Positions 34,459 to 45,559 of a stretch of DNA of 64,000 nt are shown here, one piece after another (the first letter of the stretch is position 1; every line of letters starts with the position of its first letter). Both the position numbers and the translations under genes were made by a program. Under the pieces are notes generated by a model. The model was not told where the DNA came from. It searched no databases and saw nothing but the letters and a program-made list of their open reading frames with translations. This DNA is from Termitomyces sp. T153. Lineage: Eukaryota > Basidiomycota > Agaricomycetes > Agaricales > Lyophyllaceae. The DNA lies in NCBI GenBank assembly GCA_018296165.2, contig JACKQL020000081.1:153459-217458 (forward strand). Direction: 5' to 3'.

Positions 34459-35152
34459 TTTCTGCACTCATGCTACGCTGTAATGTATACTATCATATAT
34501 CCGGAAAATCCTAGACACCTTCGAGCTTCTTGTCATGAGGAAGACAAACATCCATGTGGCGGGTTATTTATAGCATTGCGTGGACGGTTAGGTGACTCCT
34601 TTTCTTTCCCATCTGCAGCGTTGGTTTCGAACTTTGGAGCACGTCATTGGCCCTGTATTGTGTCTGTCATGATCTTTTCCCCCGTCTTAATGGTTTTCAT
34701 CCAGATTGTCGAGTGAACAGCTGACTTTTGAAAGCACCGTGTCTCGTATCAAATGACAGTCGAGAACATGTGTGGGATCCCTTCTTTTCTGCAATCATCC
34801 AGCAGACACTTATCTATGTTATCCAGCTGTAGTGGTAACGTGATACAACGCGTCGCCTGACAAGGTTCCGTCAAATTAGAATACTTCTCCTGATTACTCG
34901 AGGGAGTGACGCGTCTGCCAATATTGTCGTGCGGGATTTCTTCGCCTAAGGTTGAGATGACGAACCCTACTGGCGTAATAAATCTATATATCATACTGAA
35001 GGGGAACTCTAACGACGTTCTGTCAAGAACACTGCGATTGGTAATCATTGGCTGAACGACTATATTCCACTCTGAAAGGCGAAGGATAGTGCGGTGGTTG
35101 GGTTATCCGGTGGATATACAACTAGAAAGGGTATTTGACCAAGTGATAGATC
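34459..35152. other. intergenic region
   Basis: Convergent 3' flanks of GDT1 and the hydrolase gene. No gene seen. Confidence 0.5.
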
Positions 35153-36529
35153 TCACAGACGGCTGACAGCACCCGGCGGTGGCGTCTTCCTTAAGATAGC
35201 GAAAATGGCTTTCGCAAGTTTTGCAGGTGCCTCTTGAACAATCTGAAAGGACGGCATCAGATCAAACTCGCATGCTACAGAATAAAGAAAGGTTCCTCAC
35301 CAAGTGTCCGACATCTTTGATTCTAGTAATAGACGCAAAATTTCTGCCCTCTTTGGGATCTACAAGGGAGTCTTGCACCTCTCGGTCGCTAACAGTAGGA
35401 AGAAGAGATAACGTAAGAAAAGCAAAAGAAATGGAAGGGACTGAACTAACAACATATCATTCTCTTCGCCATAGATCAGATGTACTGGTACCGAATCACA
35501 GATTTGATTCAGGCGAAAAAGGGCGTGAAAAGCAAAGATTTCGCCCGTGAAGGCGATATTTTCACCACTTCGATGCGTCGTCAGCGTGACTCCTTTCTTG
35601 TCGGGGTAATATGGCGTCGGCAGGGGCTGCAGGCCGTATTTCTAGATGAACTTCATCGCATGGGAGTTTTTAGAACAACGCGCGAGACATACCGTGTAAG
35701 TATCGAAAACACGTTGATCCCAGGAAGACCACGGAGGACGCGCCTGCATCCACTTTATTGCAGCTTCGTGAGATGCCCAAATGTCTTTTCGAAGCGGCGT
35801 CATCGCAGCGACTAGCTTGTACATTTCTGTCTCTCTATCCTTCATAGCAGTAGAGAATATCGGAGTTTCGACGAGTATAAGACTGGCAAATGGAACTCTG
35901 GACGGCGGATTGAAGTAGGATGTGGCAAGAGTACTTCGCGCCGATGTCAACATCAGACATATGTACGTGCGAGAGACAGACTCACACCCCGACTGATCCC
36001 GCCGAATGACCCACTAGAATGACCTTGTCAAACTCGGGGTCGAGGGGTCCGAGCAGGCCAGAATTGTACAAGGATGCAAAGGCGTCAGCATAATCGTAGA
36101 TATCTGATTACAACATTATTACAGCAAGGTATTTGAAATGAGCTGGCTTACTGATTAAGTTGGGGTCCTTGACTAGTGTCCCAGCATTCACGACCGCCGC
36201 CTCCCCATGATTCTGACAATCCAAAGCCCATACTTCGCGAATGCGCAACGCTCCTGGAGATGTTACCGTAACATTATCGTCCATACCAAATAAATTTTCG
36301 ATTGTGGGTTCCCATATCTCCTTCGCTGAGGCACCGTTATACAGTGAGACCGTTCGTCGAAATGTGCTCAAAACTTACGGAAACCAGCTCCATGACCAAG
36401 AAGGAGGATTGCTGCAGGTTCGTTACGACTGACAGCGTTGCCAGAAATGCGGGTGTAACGTTTCATGGTTGAGACTAGGGGAGTTCCATGGGTTTCGGTA
36501 GTGAGTGTGAACTTCTCCTGTCGAAGCAT
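35153..36529 (-). CDS. alpha/beta hydrolase
   Basis: Multi-exon minus-strand gene. Start MLRQEKFTLTTETHG at 36,529; then AILLLGHGAGF|PKEIWEPTIENLFG with the oxyanion-hole HG motif; REVWALDCQNHGEAAVVN; the nucleophile elbow VILVGHSAGSVGV (about 36,015-35,985); SYFNPPSRVPFASLILVETP; WMQARPPWSSWDQRVFDTY; and the C-terminal VGHLV|IVQEAPAKLAKAIFAIL containing the probable catalytic His. This is the common fungal AB-hydrolase_1 architecture (esterase, epoxide-hydrolase or lactonase-like). The substrate cannot be told. The last exon (35,242-35,153) ends PPPGAVSRL. No signal peptide, so probably cytosolic. Confidence 0.85.
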
Positions 36530-37392
36530 TGACAAGCTATGTATGATGAAAGGGAGTAGAAGCAGTCGAAGAAATGGTCATTTAAACTACTTATTTGAAG
36601 CACGTGAATGAATATCTCACTGACAGAGAACCACGGACCCACGTAAAACGACCAGTACAAATCTAGGAGGGACGAGTGTACAAGCGTTCATGGTAGTCTC
36701 CACTCTTGATACATATGGGCCCGGGGGTGGGATTGTTCCGGTGGTCTCTCTAAATGAAAAGCAAGCTCGTAATATTTTATGAGAGCCCACTGCACCACGG
36801 CGCACATGTATACGTACAGGCAAGGAGATCAAAGCCAAACCATGGACACGCGCCGCAGAGCGGATCGCAGATGATCCGAGCCCATGATGAAATCTTATCT
36901 AGGGATCTTGCACTAAGTAATCTCTCATGCCATCCGCGTTCGAGGTTTGTTACCAAATGACTGATATTGATGACTGATATTGGATGCGTGCTGGTGCTTA
37001 TTTCGATTCTCAATTCCTGGGATTACCATCGGGACCGACGATTCTCGAAAGGCCAACAAACTTGTTGTCAATCAAATGACTGACCCCATCAATGGAACCG
37101 CTTCTCAGTCACTTTACGACCCCACCCTTCCACCTCCCTCGAGTCTGAGGTAGTGCACTATGTATCAGACTGCTGTACAAAGCAACGCATTCTTGCTTTC
37201 TCAAGCTCACTTATGTCAACTTAGCCAATAAAAAAACCTTCCAGGGTGTTTAAACTTCGAAAAGGCTGTTAACGTTAACGTCTTGTCGAGGCCTATTGCC
37301 CCACTTTGATCCTGATAACATCCCGACAGACCAGTCTGGCTTCAAGTTGATTCCTGATCTCACTGCTCTCTCTTGGACCTCCTGCTGGGACT
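36530..37392. other. intergenic region
   Basis: Likely promoter of the hydrolase. Short frames on both strands are shadows. A palindrome GTTAACGTTAAC occurs near 37,269. Confidence 0.45.
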
Positions 37393-38191
37393 TTGAAAGT
37401 CGTGATAGCTGTATTTGCTTTGATCTCATCTTCATTCGATCGATTTCTCTTTTGTTCTGATCGTGATGGAGGCACATATATACATTCCAAAGAGGATCTT
37501 TGGTCAATGGAGATTGTTCTCGCAATCAGCATGGCCTTGTTCAGTATTTTAGTCACTCAAGCATATAGTTGTTGTCAAGACTTAAACGACCGATGGCCGC
37601 TTCCGTCTTTGGTGTTACACTCCTTTTCGAACATTTCAGCAATCAACTGGTGACTGTTTTCTTTGAAAGCCATTACCATGCTGTACCAGGTTTACTCTTC
37701 CAAACGTTAAAATATCTCATGGTAATGACTCACTTCCACTCGTACACCTTCACCTACACCATCTAATTTTTTACAGTCCCGGTACAGAAAGACAAAACAT
37801 CGGACCAAAGTCGTAATTCCTAATGACAGGTGTTGTCTTTACAACTCAGATTGCGGTCCCAGTCCAAGTAGGAAAGCTAATCGCATTTCCCAAGCTGCTT
37901 GACAGACCATGTCTCCTTTTCAGAGCTAACTATCGTACTGGACATATCGATTTCTGAAAACTACACGTACCAACTCCTAAGTATGTTGGCTTTTGTCTCT
38001 TAGGACTTGGCGGCGGGTTGGTCCTGACTATAGGGAATGTCAGTCTATCATTTGCGCGTATTTTCATCCTTGTGATACAGTCGTTCGGGTGGCTGATTAC
38101 TTTCACTTCTACCGTTGGCACTGCGGTGAACGTTTTCATCGCAGCCTCTGTCCTATTACATGAAAGGCTTGGACGGTCTGGACCTTCCTGA
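37393..38191 (+). pseudogene. degenerate DUF6534-like membrane protein
   Basis: Several plus-strand segments resemble the seven-helix basidiomycete proteins carrying a DUF6534 domain: MALFSILVTQAYSCCQDLND (around 37,530-37,590), FGVTLLFEHFSNQLVTVFFE (about 37,608-37,667) in another frame, VVFTTQIAVPVQ near 37,840, and a final segment GLGGGLVLTIGNVSLSFARI ... WLITFTSTVGTAVNVFIAAS (38,005-38,150) ending RLGRSGPS. Phases between pieces do not join cleanly with the splice sites I can see, so the gene may be broken. Recognition is by pattern memory only. Confidence 0.35.
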
Positions 38192-39104
38192 TCCTTCCCA
38201 AATACGTGGACAAACTCTATTGCTACTGAATAGCATGTCCAATCTGATGAAGTTTTCGATGTTCGGGTGCCGTTGCACGACTGCGCCAGCTTGAGGCGTG
38301 GTACTCTACTGTACTATGGAATGTTGTCAGCACATTGACTGAACGTCATGTTACAGGACATATGCAATTGTGGTTATTCTCGTAAGTTGAGGGAAAGGTA
38401 GTATCATATAATCTATCACAAAAGTTCTTTTGCTAACACGTTACTTTATAAGAGATATAGTTTTGAATATACACTATCCTTGCCAAACGTGAGCGGTGTG
38501 TTGCATGGTCTCCGGATCATCTAGCATGGCGTTCAGCCCATTTCAACTCTCTCTTCGGCGCACGTAAAGGTCTCTCGTCTATCCGTTCAATGTATCGCTA
38601 AACTATCTTACAAAGTTTGATTATTCGTCAAGAGTATGGAGCCAATAAACTTGTGTTTACGAAGGACATCCCATCTGACGTGAAATTCACTCCTCGGTGA
38701 AATTCACCTTGAACGTCCCCAAAATTCACTGGATTTCGGAAGGACATACTACTCAATGATGAATTCTCCCTGTTATCGTAGCTTATTTTGGTATGTTTAC
38801 TACTGATTTTTGGATTTTTACCCTTCATCGGTCCATTACAGCTCGAGAAAGCACTCGATAATCACCCTGAGTTTCACCATGCATTTGACAAGAACAGTGG
38901 GGAACAGATATGCCGGCGATCAAGATTCTGATCAGGATGTTTTAACTCCAAATCCATGAGAAAGACGCCTTTGTACGGTCAATATTTCCCTCTCGCAGAA
39001 TTACGTGACCAGGTCGATACACTTGTTATGGCTCTTGTCTCTATTAAGTAAACTACCCTTTTGTGGAAGAAACTGGAGTGTTCTTCAAGCAGTTTGGGAG
39101 CACT
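38192..39104. other. intergenic region
   Basis: No gene supported. A small doubled motif GTGAAATTCAC occurs at about 38,678-38,709. Confidence 0.45.
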
Positions 39105-39697
39105 TTAACAGATCTGGAGACCGAGTCGATACACTATGAAGTAATGAAGGTTTTCCGACCTACTTTCGATGGCATCCATTACCAATCCAATGTTCTGCAT
39201 GCGCTCGAGGGCTCGCTGGCTGGCGGCATTTATACTTTTTTCGGTTTCCTTTACCCGATCTTCTAGGTCATCTATCTCATTCTTAATGTTCTCAGCACCA
39301 TCGTAATTGGGCTCCCACTCGGTGCTGCGAATCCATGGAATGAGTGAGGTATCACTTTGAGGCCTGAACAAAGTACCTATAGGCGCAGGTGTTGCTTCTG
39401 ATGCGGTAATTTCGTCGAAGAATTGGGTGTTGTGTCAGGAAATCTCTGTGTTCTTGGATGCGAGGAGCATTTGACTGTCCGAAGTCTAATTAAGTGTCAG
39501 GCGAGATAGGGTGTCAAAATGCTGTTGTTAATACCTTTACAGGTGTACATGTCGTAGGAGCGGGTCAATGGACCCGGATCGAGGATTGGGGTATTATACC
39601 TCTCATCCCCTATATCCCCTATTAATGTTTGAACGCAGAGGAGGTATGACACATATTGAACCCGCGTCAAGCTAAGTCTCAAAAAAGATCCGGACAT
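39105..39697 (-). CDS. hypothetical protein with coiled coil, gene model uncertain
   Basis: Two minus-strand frames may be exons of one small gene. 39,697-39,497 starts MSGSFLRLSLTRVQYVSYLL and includes GDERYNTPILDPGPLTRSYD. 39,371-39,105 has IPWIRSTEWEPNYDGAENIK followed by a charged coiled-coil stretch (NEIDDLEDRVKETEKSINAA). Composition and CG content are those of host genes. I do not recognise the family and the joining intron is not certain. Confidence 0.3.
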
Positions 39698-39804
39698 TAC
39701 AGGAGTGTAGTGTACTGATAGAAGGATTTATGTCGTGTTTGTATTTCTCTAGGTTGAGGACAGACACTATGTATCAATCACATACACAAAACTTCTTATA
39801 ATAT

Positions 39805-40608
39805 TCACTGAACACTCTCGTACTTCTCGAAATCCTTGACCAGTCTTTCCCATCTTTCATTGTTCCATGTAGAAATATCCTTCCACTTCTGACTGTCGGC
39901 ACCCCAGATCTTCTTGAAATAGAGGAGATATGCTGCAAGGACGAAATCAACGAATACCGGCTCTTGTCCAAGAATATACGAGCCATTCTCCTTTCCCTTC
40001 TCTAGCCAGCCATCTATGACATCAAATGCCGCCTTGACCTTCGCCCACTCTTCAACGGCTCTCTCACCCTTGGGAGCGATATCTTCCAAGGGCTTACCGA
40101 AGGATGCCTCACGTGTACGACGAAAGTATTCCTGGCTCGACGGATTTAGGATAGCGTAGGACGCGTGATACGCAAATGCTCGAATAGGTTCGAGCTTCAT
40201 GTCCAACGCGTCGATGAACGCATACTGGAGAGCATGAGATCCAGGTGGAAAGAGCTTAGGCGTATTGGGATAGGCTTTGTCAAGGTATTCAGCGATCAAA
40301 GCGGAATCCGAGAGCGACGTAGTATTATTGGGGTCATAAATGGCGGGAAGAGAGTAGTACGGATTATCGCCGTGCATGGCGGTGGGCCGAAAGCCCATCT
40401 TCTTAGACATCGGCGCAATATCAGGGTATTCCACCCATTCAGTCTTGTAAGGGAGGCCTTTGAAGTTCAATGAATATCTATGGTGATTCCATTTAGCTTG
40501 GCAAAGTAGAAAATGATAGAGAACATACCTTGTCTTCCATAAGTTGACCGACCAACACTTTCCGGGTATGGTCGAAGGAATGTCGTAGAATGTAATAGAG
40601 TCCGCCAT
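39805..40608 (-). CDS. glutathione S-transferase, FuA-like
   Basis: Two exons (40,608-40,529; 40,477-39,805) give 250 residues; the 51-bp intron is a multiple of three without a stop, so an unspliced reading also stays open. N-terminal thioredoxin fold: ITFYDIPSTIPGKCWSVNLW then SLNFKGLPYKTEWVEYPDI, and YYSLPAIYDPNNTTSLSDS with the glutathione-contacting Ser-Asp-Ser near its end. C-terminal helical domain from about residue 95 (LEPIRAFAYHASYAIL ... YILGQEPVFVDFVLAAYLLY). This matches fungal GSTs of the FuA/Ure2-like type found in wood-decay fungi, which conjugate or bind aromatic compounds. Cytosolic, no signal peptide. Confidence 0.88.
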   Translation of the reverse strand: MADSITFYDIPSTIPGKCWSVNLWKTRYVLYHFLLCQAKWNHHRYSLNFKGLPYKTEWVEYPDIAPMSKKMGFRPTAMHGDNPYYSLPAIYDPNNTTSLSDSALIAEYLDKAYPNTPKLFPPGSHALQYAFIDALDMKLEPIRAFAYHASYAILNPSSQEYFRRTREASFGKPLEDIAPKGERAVEEWAKVKAAFDVIDGWLEKGKENGSYILGQEPVFVDFVLAAYLLYFKKIWGADSQKWKDISTWNNERWERLVKDFEKYESVQ

Positions 40609-41284
40609 TGTGGAGGTTCGGTAGGATAAGAGTCCCAAGAGGGTGAAAGATTAGTAGATGTTAAATAGTAGATTTTGGTACGTGATGTCAACCTATCACC
40701 CATTCTATATTACAACGTACCATGAGGATCCTCCATCTCTCACAAGGTAAGCTAAGCCATACTTTTTCGACACCAGGGTGGACAGTTGTCCTATTATTTA
40801 TTCTGACTCCGGGATTGGCTTTGATGGCTTGGGCTTAATAGAATTCTCTCACAAGCCTGTACAATATCTCAGCCTTGTATTACAATAAATCTAAATTCTC
40901 ACAGACAATGGAGCTGCTGTGGAGTGTGAAGATCAGATTATAAGTCAGGTCGATCAAAAGACAAGCTCGGTTACCAGGCTTGGTACAAATAAAATCCCAA
41001 AAAGGAAAGTAGAGAAGAGTCAGTAATTCTGTACAATCTTTACTCTTGATAGGATAGGATCGAGAGTATACTCAAATAATAGTAATGCATAATATTTTAC
41101 TCGTGCCGATATAAAAGTGTCCACTGAGGTTAGATGTCTCGTCATGCCGTGCTTCCCATACTAACAAGTCCCTTACAATAGAGCTCCTTAGTTGGTTCCA
41201 TTTCTGTTTAAGTATCTCATCTCAATGTAATTCTATATGCTTGCTACAATACGCAATTGGTTGCGCCGCATTGCGACTCGTCGA
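40609..41284. other. intergenic region
   Basis: Promoter of the GST and 3' flank of the terpene synthase. No gene seen. Confidence 0.5.
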
Positions 41285-42573
41285 TCAAGAGCCTTCAACA
41301 TACTGCTTCTTCCATGCTTCTGGCAGGCGATAGTGAGCAACATCCAGATGAAAGCGACTGCCGAAAAAAGCATCATGAAATGCATGAAAAATGTATCATC
41401 CAGCTTACATATATCCCTGCTCATAAGCTTTGAAAGCCTTCTGTGCTGCTGGGACGTCCGCCAGGATACGAAAAGCTCGCTTTGCAGCTACAACCGTCTC
41501 GTCAGAGATGTCTTGCAGAACCTTTATGGGCTCCTTGCCGGTCACCCGGGCCATTGTCTGGCAGTAGTTATGCAGTTCGCCATCCATTTCCTCTTTGTAG
41601 AAACTGCAAACAAGAGTGTAGATTTAGATCATATGGATATAAAAACTTACCTGAGGACATCATTGAGGAAGTTGGTGAACACAAGGATATCGGGGATTGC
41701 CTGTATGTAGTCCATTACATCTGGGTGGTCCTTCTTCGGGAAGCACGCGTATGCGTAGAAGCCGGAAATACCTATAGTGTAATGGATTTAGTACCTACAT
41801 ACTCTCAGGAGATCATGTGGAAGTACAAACCACTGAGGTTTCGCACGTAGTATGGCCATAGAAGAGCATCTGTGCTCAGCTTCATATTCTTGCTGAGCAA
41901 GCGAATCTCGATACAACTGCCGAGCATGAAGGCCATTGAAGACATGACCATTTGATCAGCGACATAAGGTTCGTAATAGTCGTAGAGACGCAGCATGAAA
42001 GTAGCATAACAGTCGAGAACGGGATGTAATTGTGGTTTGCGTGCGTGGAAACGGCTTTGGAACTGGAGTAGTGGGTCAATAATCTCATCTGCAACATTGT
42101 CCATCCATTTCATGCCACTATGATTTGTGATACCTATTAGTCTGGAGGGTTGCAATGAGGAAAAAACAACAACAAACGCCGTGCAGATAGCAATAATAAT
42201 CTTGAGATCAAATTTGTGGGTAGGATAGAAGAGCTGAGTGACATCACTTGTGAGCATGAATTTACATTACCACGATGGAGCAACGAACTTCAGCAAGAGT
42301 CGTGCCGACATCGGCACACTCCAAAAAGCCGTCGACGGCCTTCCCAATGTTCCAAGACTCAAGCTCGTCAATAACAGCCTTGCGAAGAGCAGGATCCTGA
42401 GAGAATTGCGGCGGATTGTAATCAAGAGCATGCATGAAGTGACCAGCAATCGTGAGGATCTCCTCAGCATGTTCCATATTACTGGCCATTCCATCTGCCT
42501 TGGATGGCAGGACACCACTGTACTCGATCTCGTCTGTCCCAGTGTACGTGGTTCGGCCTTCTTCAACGACCAT
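41285..42573 (-). CDS. trichodiene-synthase-family (TRI5-like) terpene synthase
   Basis: Minus-strand gene of about six exons. The first (from M at 42,573; an in-frame Met at 42,603 is an alternative) has ILTIAGHFMHALDYNPPQFS. Then LFYPTHKFDLKIIIAICTA, the metal-binding segment GMKWMDNVADEIIDPLLQFQ, SRFHARKPQLHPVLDCYATF, WPYYVRNLSG, GFYAYACFPKKDHPDVMDYI and VFTNFLNDVLS|FYKEEMDGE. The last contains the NSE triad in its N-x3-S-x3-E form. The terminal exon, chosen to remove a premature stop, ends RFHLDVAHYRLPEAWKKQYV. The enzyme cyclises farnesyl diphosphate or a related substrate with Mg2+. The aspartate-rich motif is DNVAD rather than DDxxD. Product unknown; no obvious cluster partner adjoins it except possibly the GST. 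Confidence 0.88.
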
Positions 42574-42950
42574 TGTAAAGAAGTGTCGATGTGAATGAAA
42601 CAAAAAGACAAAGGAAAAGCAGTAAAAGACACTGAAGAGGCTTAGTACCTATCTTATTCTCACTCTCGGCCCTTATAAAGGTCTGGTTAGTGTGTAACCA
42701 TCAAGTAACGCCACGTACGGTTTGATCGTTAGGATAACGGTAATAAGATTTCTTGTCAAAGTAGTTCCTTGCGATTCTGCCGGCATGGAGCATAACATGA
42801 AGGCAAGTCCCTCTCTGTATGGTCCAGAAGTTCTATAAGCGTGAGTTCCAATCGAAGCTTTTCCTTTCTGACCCTACTCAAAAATCTGAGCCATGGAACC
42901 TATTCTCATGGACTACTCACGGAATTTGGGAACGCGAGTCAGTAAGGGGG

Positions 42951-43342
42951 TGTCATCGGCGAATATGATAACCCTAAGATGACACAAACTACTAGTGGAT
43001 ATCGAACATAAGAATCAGCAATGTATAGAAGTGGTATGGCGGGTCAGAAAAGTATCGCAAACGTGCAAGATGATAAGTACAAAGATAGAGAATGTAAGAA
43101 CATGTGACCGTGACTATAATGTCATTTCACCCCGTTCCACCCTTCTGCGGACTTCCATTTCATTCCGGTGTCCGTCACTTTGATCGGAAGAAATCATAAT
43201 AGAAAGTAGCTGTTTATTTCAAAATATTTGTACGAAGATACAACATATCATTACATTTGATCCACTCCGTTCGAAGTGGAGGATCGACCGCGTCCTCGCG
43301 ATACGAATCAATAGGCTGTGTCATCGGCGAATATGATAACCC
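42951..43342 (+). repeat. 24-bp exact direct repeat, 368 bp apart
   Basis: 42,951-42,974 and 43,319-43,342 are identical (beginning TGTCATCGGCGAATATGATA and ending ACCC). The intervening 344 bp has no recognisable gene; the pair could be a relic of an insertion or a duplicated control element. Confidence 0.8.
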
Positions 43343-43549
43343 AAATCGAAGACGCACGCGACATTGAGGTAGCCGATAACCCACTTATGAAGCAGGTAGA
43401 CGAAGAAGACCTGAATTTTCAGGAATTGGAGTAAGAAATTAAACGTAAAGTGGGGTAATCAATTCTAGCCTCTCCAATAACGTAGAAAAGCATCGGAAGT
43501 CCACCGACCCAGGATCTTGACAATGTCAGAGGTACACCGTGTTGGAACT

Positions 43550-43800
43550 CTGACCTAGACACCTCAAATATACGATTTTTTCGGTCTTGTATAAGAGACT
43601 AATAGTCCCTACTTGACAGATGATAGCAAATATACCATTCCCTCAGTCTTGTATAAGAGACTATAATATCCCGTACCTGACGGATAATAGTAAATATATG
43701 ATTCTTATCGACGACGGCGTCAACAAATGTAAGAGCGATGTGAACAGAAGTGTCAACTTACTCTCAGTCTTGTATAAGAGACTGAGGGTATCGTGTAATA
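43550..43800 (+). repeat. degenerate 61-62-bp tandem repeat with imperfect palindrome
   Basis: The core GTCTTGTATAAGAGACT occurs at about 43,584, 43,646 and 43,767. The spacings are 62 and 121 bp, so a worn unit probably sits between the last two. Each core is preceded by an AAATATA(C/T) segment. The core is an imperfect inverted repeat (AGTCT...AGACT). Confidence 0.75.
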
Positions 43801-44153
43801 CGTGTTCGTATATATGTGTATGTGCACAATGGAAAAGGGTCGTAACAGAAAATGGGGGAATGAGAAACAATGAGATAATGGAAGTGTGAAGGGGGCGTGA
43901 TTAAGTCACAATGTGAGCGGTGTTTTTGGTGGCCCAGAGGGTCCTAATACACTGGCGAGCAAAATTAGATTATACCTCTAAGTGGCAAAGAATTCTGTCT
44001 GGAAGTCGAGCGAGGATTTTTCGTTCGCCGAGTCAGAATAACCAAGGAACCACTGGAAGTCGGAAAGCTGGCTAAAGAATCAGAGGGGGATGAATGACTG
44101 CGCCTGTAGTGAAGATCCAGAGCAATTGTTTGACGCACCAGATGGCGACCGTT

Positions 44154-44165
44154 ATGATGCATCAT
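44154..44165. repeat. 12-bp perfect palindrome
   Basis: ATGATGCATCAT. Related ATGCAT-containing motifs recur at about 44,190, 44,240 and 44,570. Possibly part of a non-autonomous mobile element; no ends could be fixed. Confidence 0.6.
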
Positions 44166-44450
44166 TTGTAGTAATCAGTGTACATACATGGATGCATTAT
44201 TCGCAGTGATTACCATACGTGCCAGTGAGTTGTTAATTAATGCATTATGTGGTGCATCACAGTCAAAAATGCAACAATCCAGGATTGAAACAAGGATTTT
44301 GCATGCCGAAGGCATAGGCATTAGACCATAAAACTAATTATAGAGTGATAATAATGCATTGGGGACACAGTTAGGCTGGTTGGAGTTATGTTAGGTTATG
44401 TTTTTTTTTGTTAAGATTGGATAGGCTCAGGGTTTCAGGGATATTTTTCG

Positions 44451-44468
44451 AGGGGAGCAAGCTCCCCT
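44451..44468. repeat. hairpin AGGGGAGC-AA-GCTCCCCT
   Basis: Two 8-nt arms with a 2-nt loop. Similar hairpins occur in fungal LTRs; it lies at the left border of the second transposon zone. Confidence 0.6.
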
Positions 44469-45559
44469 TAGCCCAATACCTTTCTATCATTCTTAAGCTT
44501 ATGTGGTTCAGTGTATATGACACATTTTCGTGCCTGGAGGCACAGGTTCAATCCACGGACTGGTACAAATCTTATGATGCATTACAATTATGTACACTCA
44601 TCAGTTGGGAGTTCCATAATTTTGATCAAATCATGAATAGTAAAACATCGAGGTGGAGGGGGTGGATATAAATTGCTCGGATAACTTCAGAGTAGTTAGA
44701 CTTTTCTTCGGCATGGAGCATGGTGCATGCCTCTTGGATAAGCTTCTTGACTTCAGGACTGATGATACTTTAGAAGAGGCCTTGGCAGAAGCTTTGTGGT
44801 GAGGGGCATGTGTTCCATGCCATATGACACCAAGGATTGGCAAGCAACATGCTACAAGTTGAGTACATACTACCTTACTGTTGGAATCTGGACCATATGA
44901 CCTAGATGATAACAAACAACGTAAAAATTTGATCCTTAGTCTGATATAATCAACTCATTATTCTGTACCTAGATGATAACAGACAACGTAAGAATGTAAT
45001 CTAAGGTACAGTAAGTTCAACCTTTGTGCATATGAAATATGAGTGGCTCACCCTCAGTCAGACAGAATCAACTGAGGGTGCCCCATCAGTGCATAGGTAG
45101 TTTAAATCCTTTTCTTCCTACATTTTTCACAGTGTAACAATGTATACAATGGCCGGAACGGCTAGGGACACAATGTGTGAAATACGGCAATGACCAGAAA
45201 AGGCCAGGTACAACTTACAGTGACATATGCATTAGATCACAATACTCCTCCTCACCGTGAGTCATGGCTCTTCCTCATGTGGAATTCCATCTCATTGCAA
45301 GCCCTAGGATATGCCAAAGTCAAGTGACTTGAGGGGTAGGGACAGCTTTAGTGAAGATATCCGCAACATTGTCTTTAGTGTTGATGTATTGCGTTGATTT
45401 CTTTTGTAGTGATATGTTTGCAAAGGAAATAATATTTTATGTACAGCTGATTGTCTTGATGTCTGAGCTGTCCAGGTGCCCTAGTGTCCAGGAAGAAAAG
45501 GATCATTTTGGGTAGATGAGTGAATGTGGTTGTTGAAACTCAGCATCAGGTAAAAGCTT

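Larger units (their letters stand above)
42604..43960. other. intergenic region with direct repeats
   Basis: No gene supported. Contains a 24-bp exact direct repeat and a degenerate 61-62-bp tandem repeat, listed separately. Confidence 0.5.

Noticed and set aside
36530..37392. Additional small genes suggested by open frames on both strands
   Set aside because: All are short, overlapping and without motifs or splice support; best read as promoter DNA.
24199..42573. A secondary-metabolite cluster of P450, GST and terpene synthase
   Set aside because: 15 kb and several housekeeping genes (LSM6, GDT1) and a repeat array separate the P450 from the synthase; no shared promoter element or transporter pattern. 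Only the GST is adjacent to the synthase.
43583..43783. A CRISPR-like array of three short palindromic repeats
   Set aside because: Spacing is irregular (62 and 121 bp), the spacers resemble each other, and the genome is eukaryotic; it is a worn tandem repeat.
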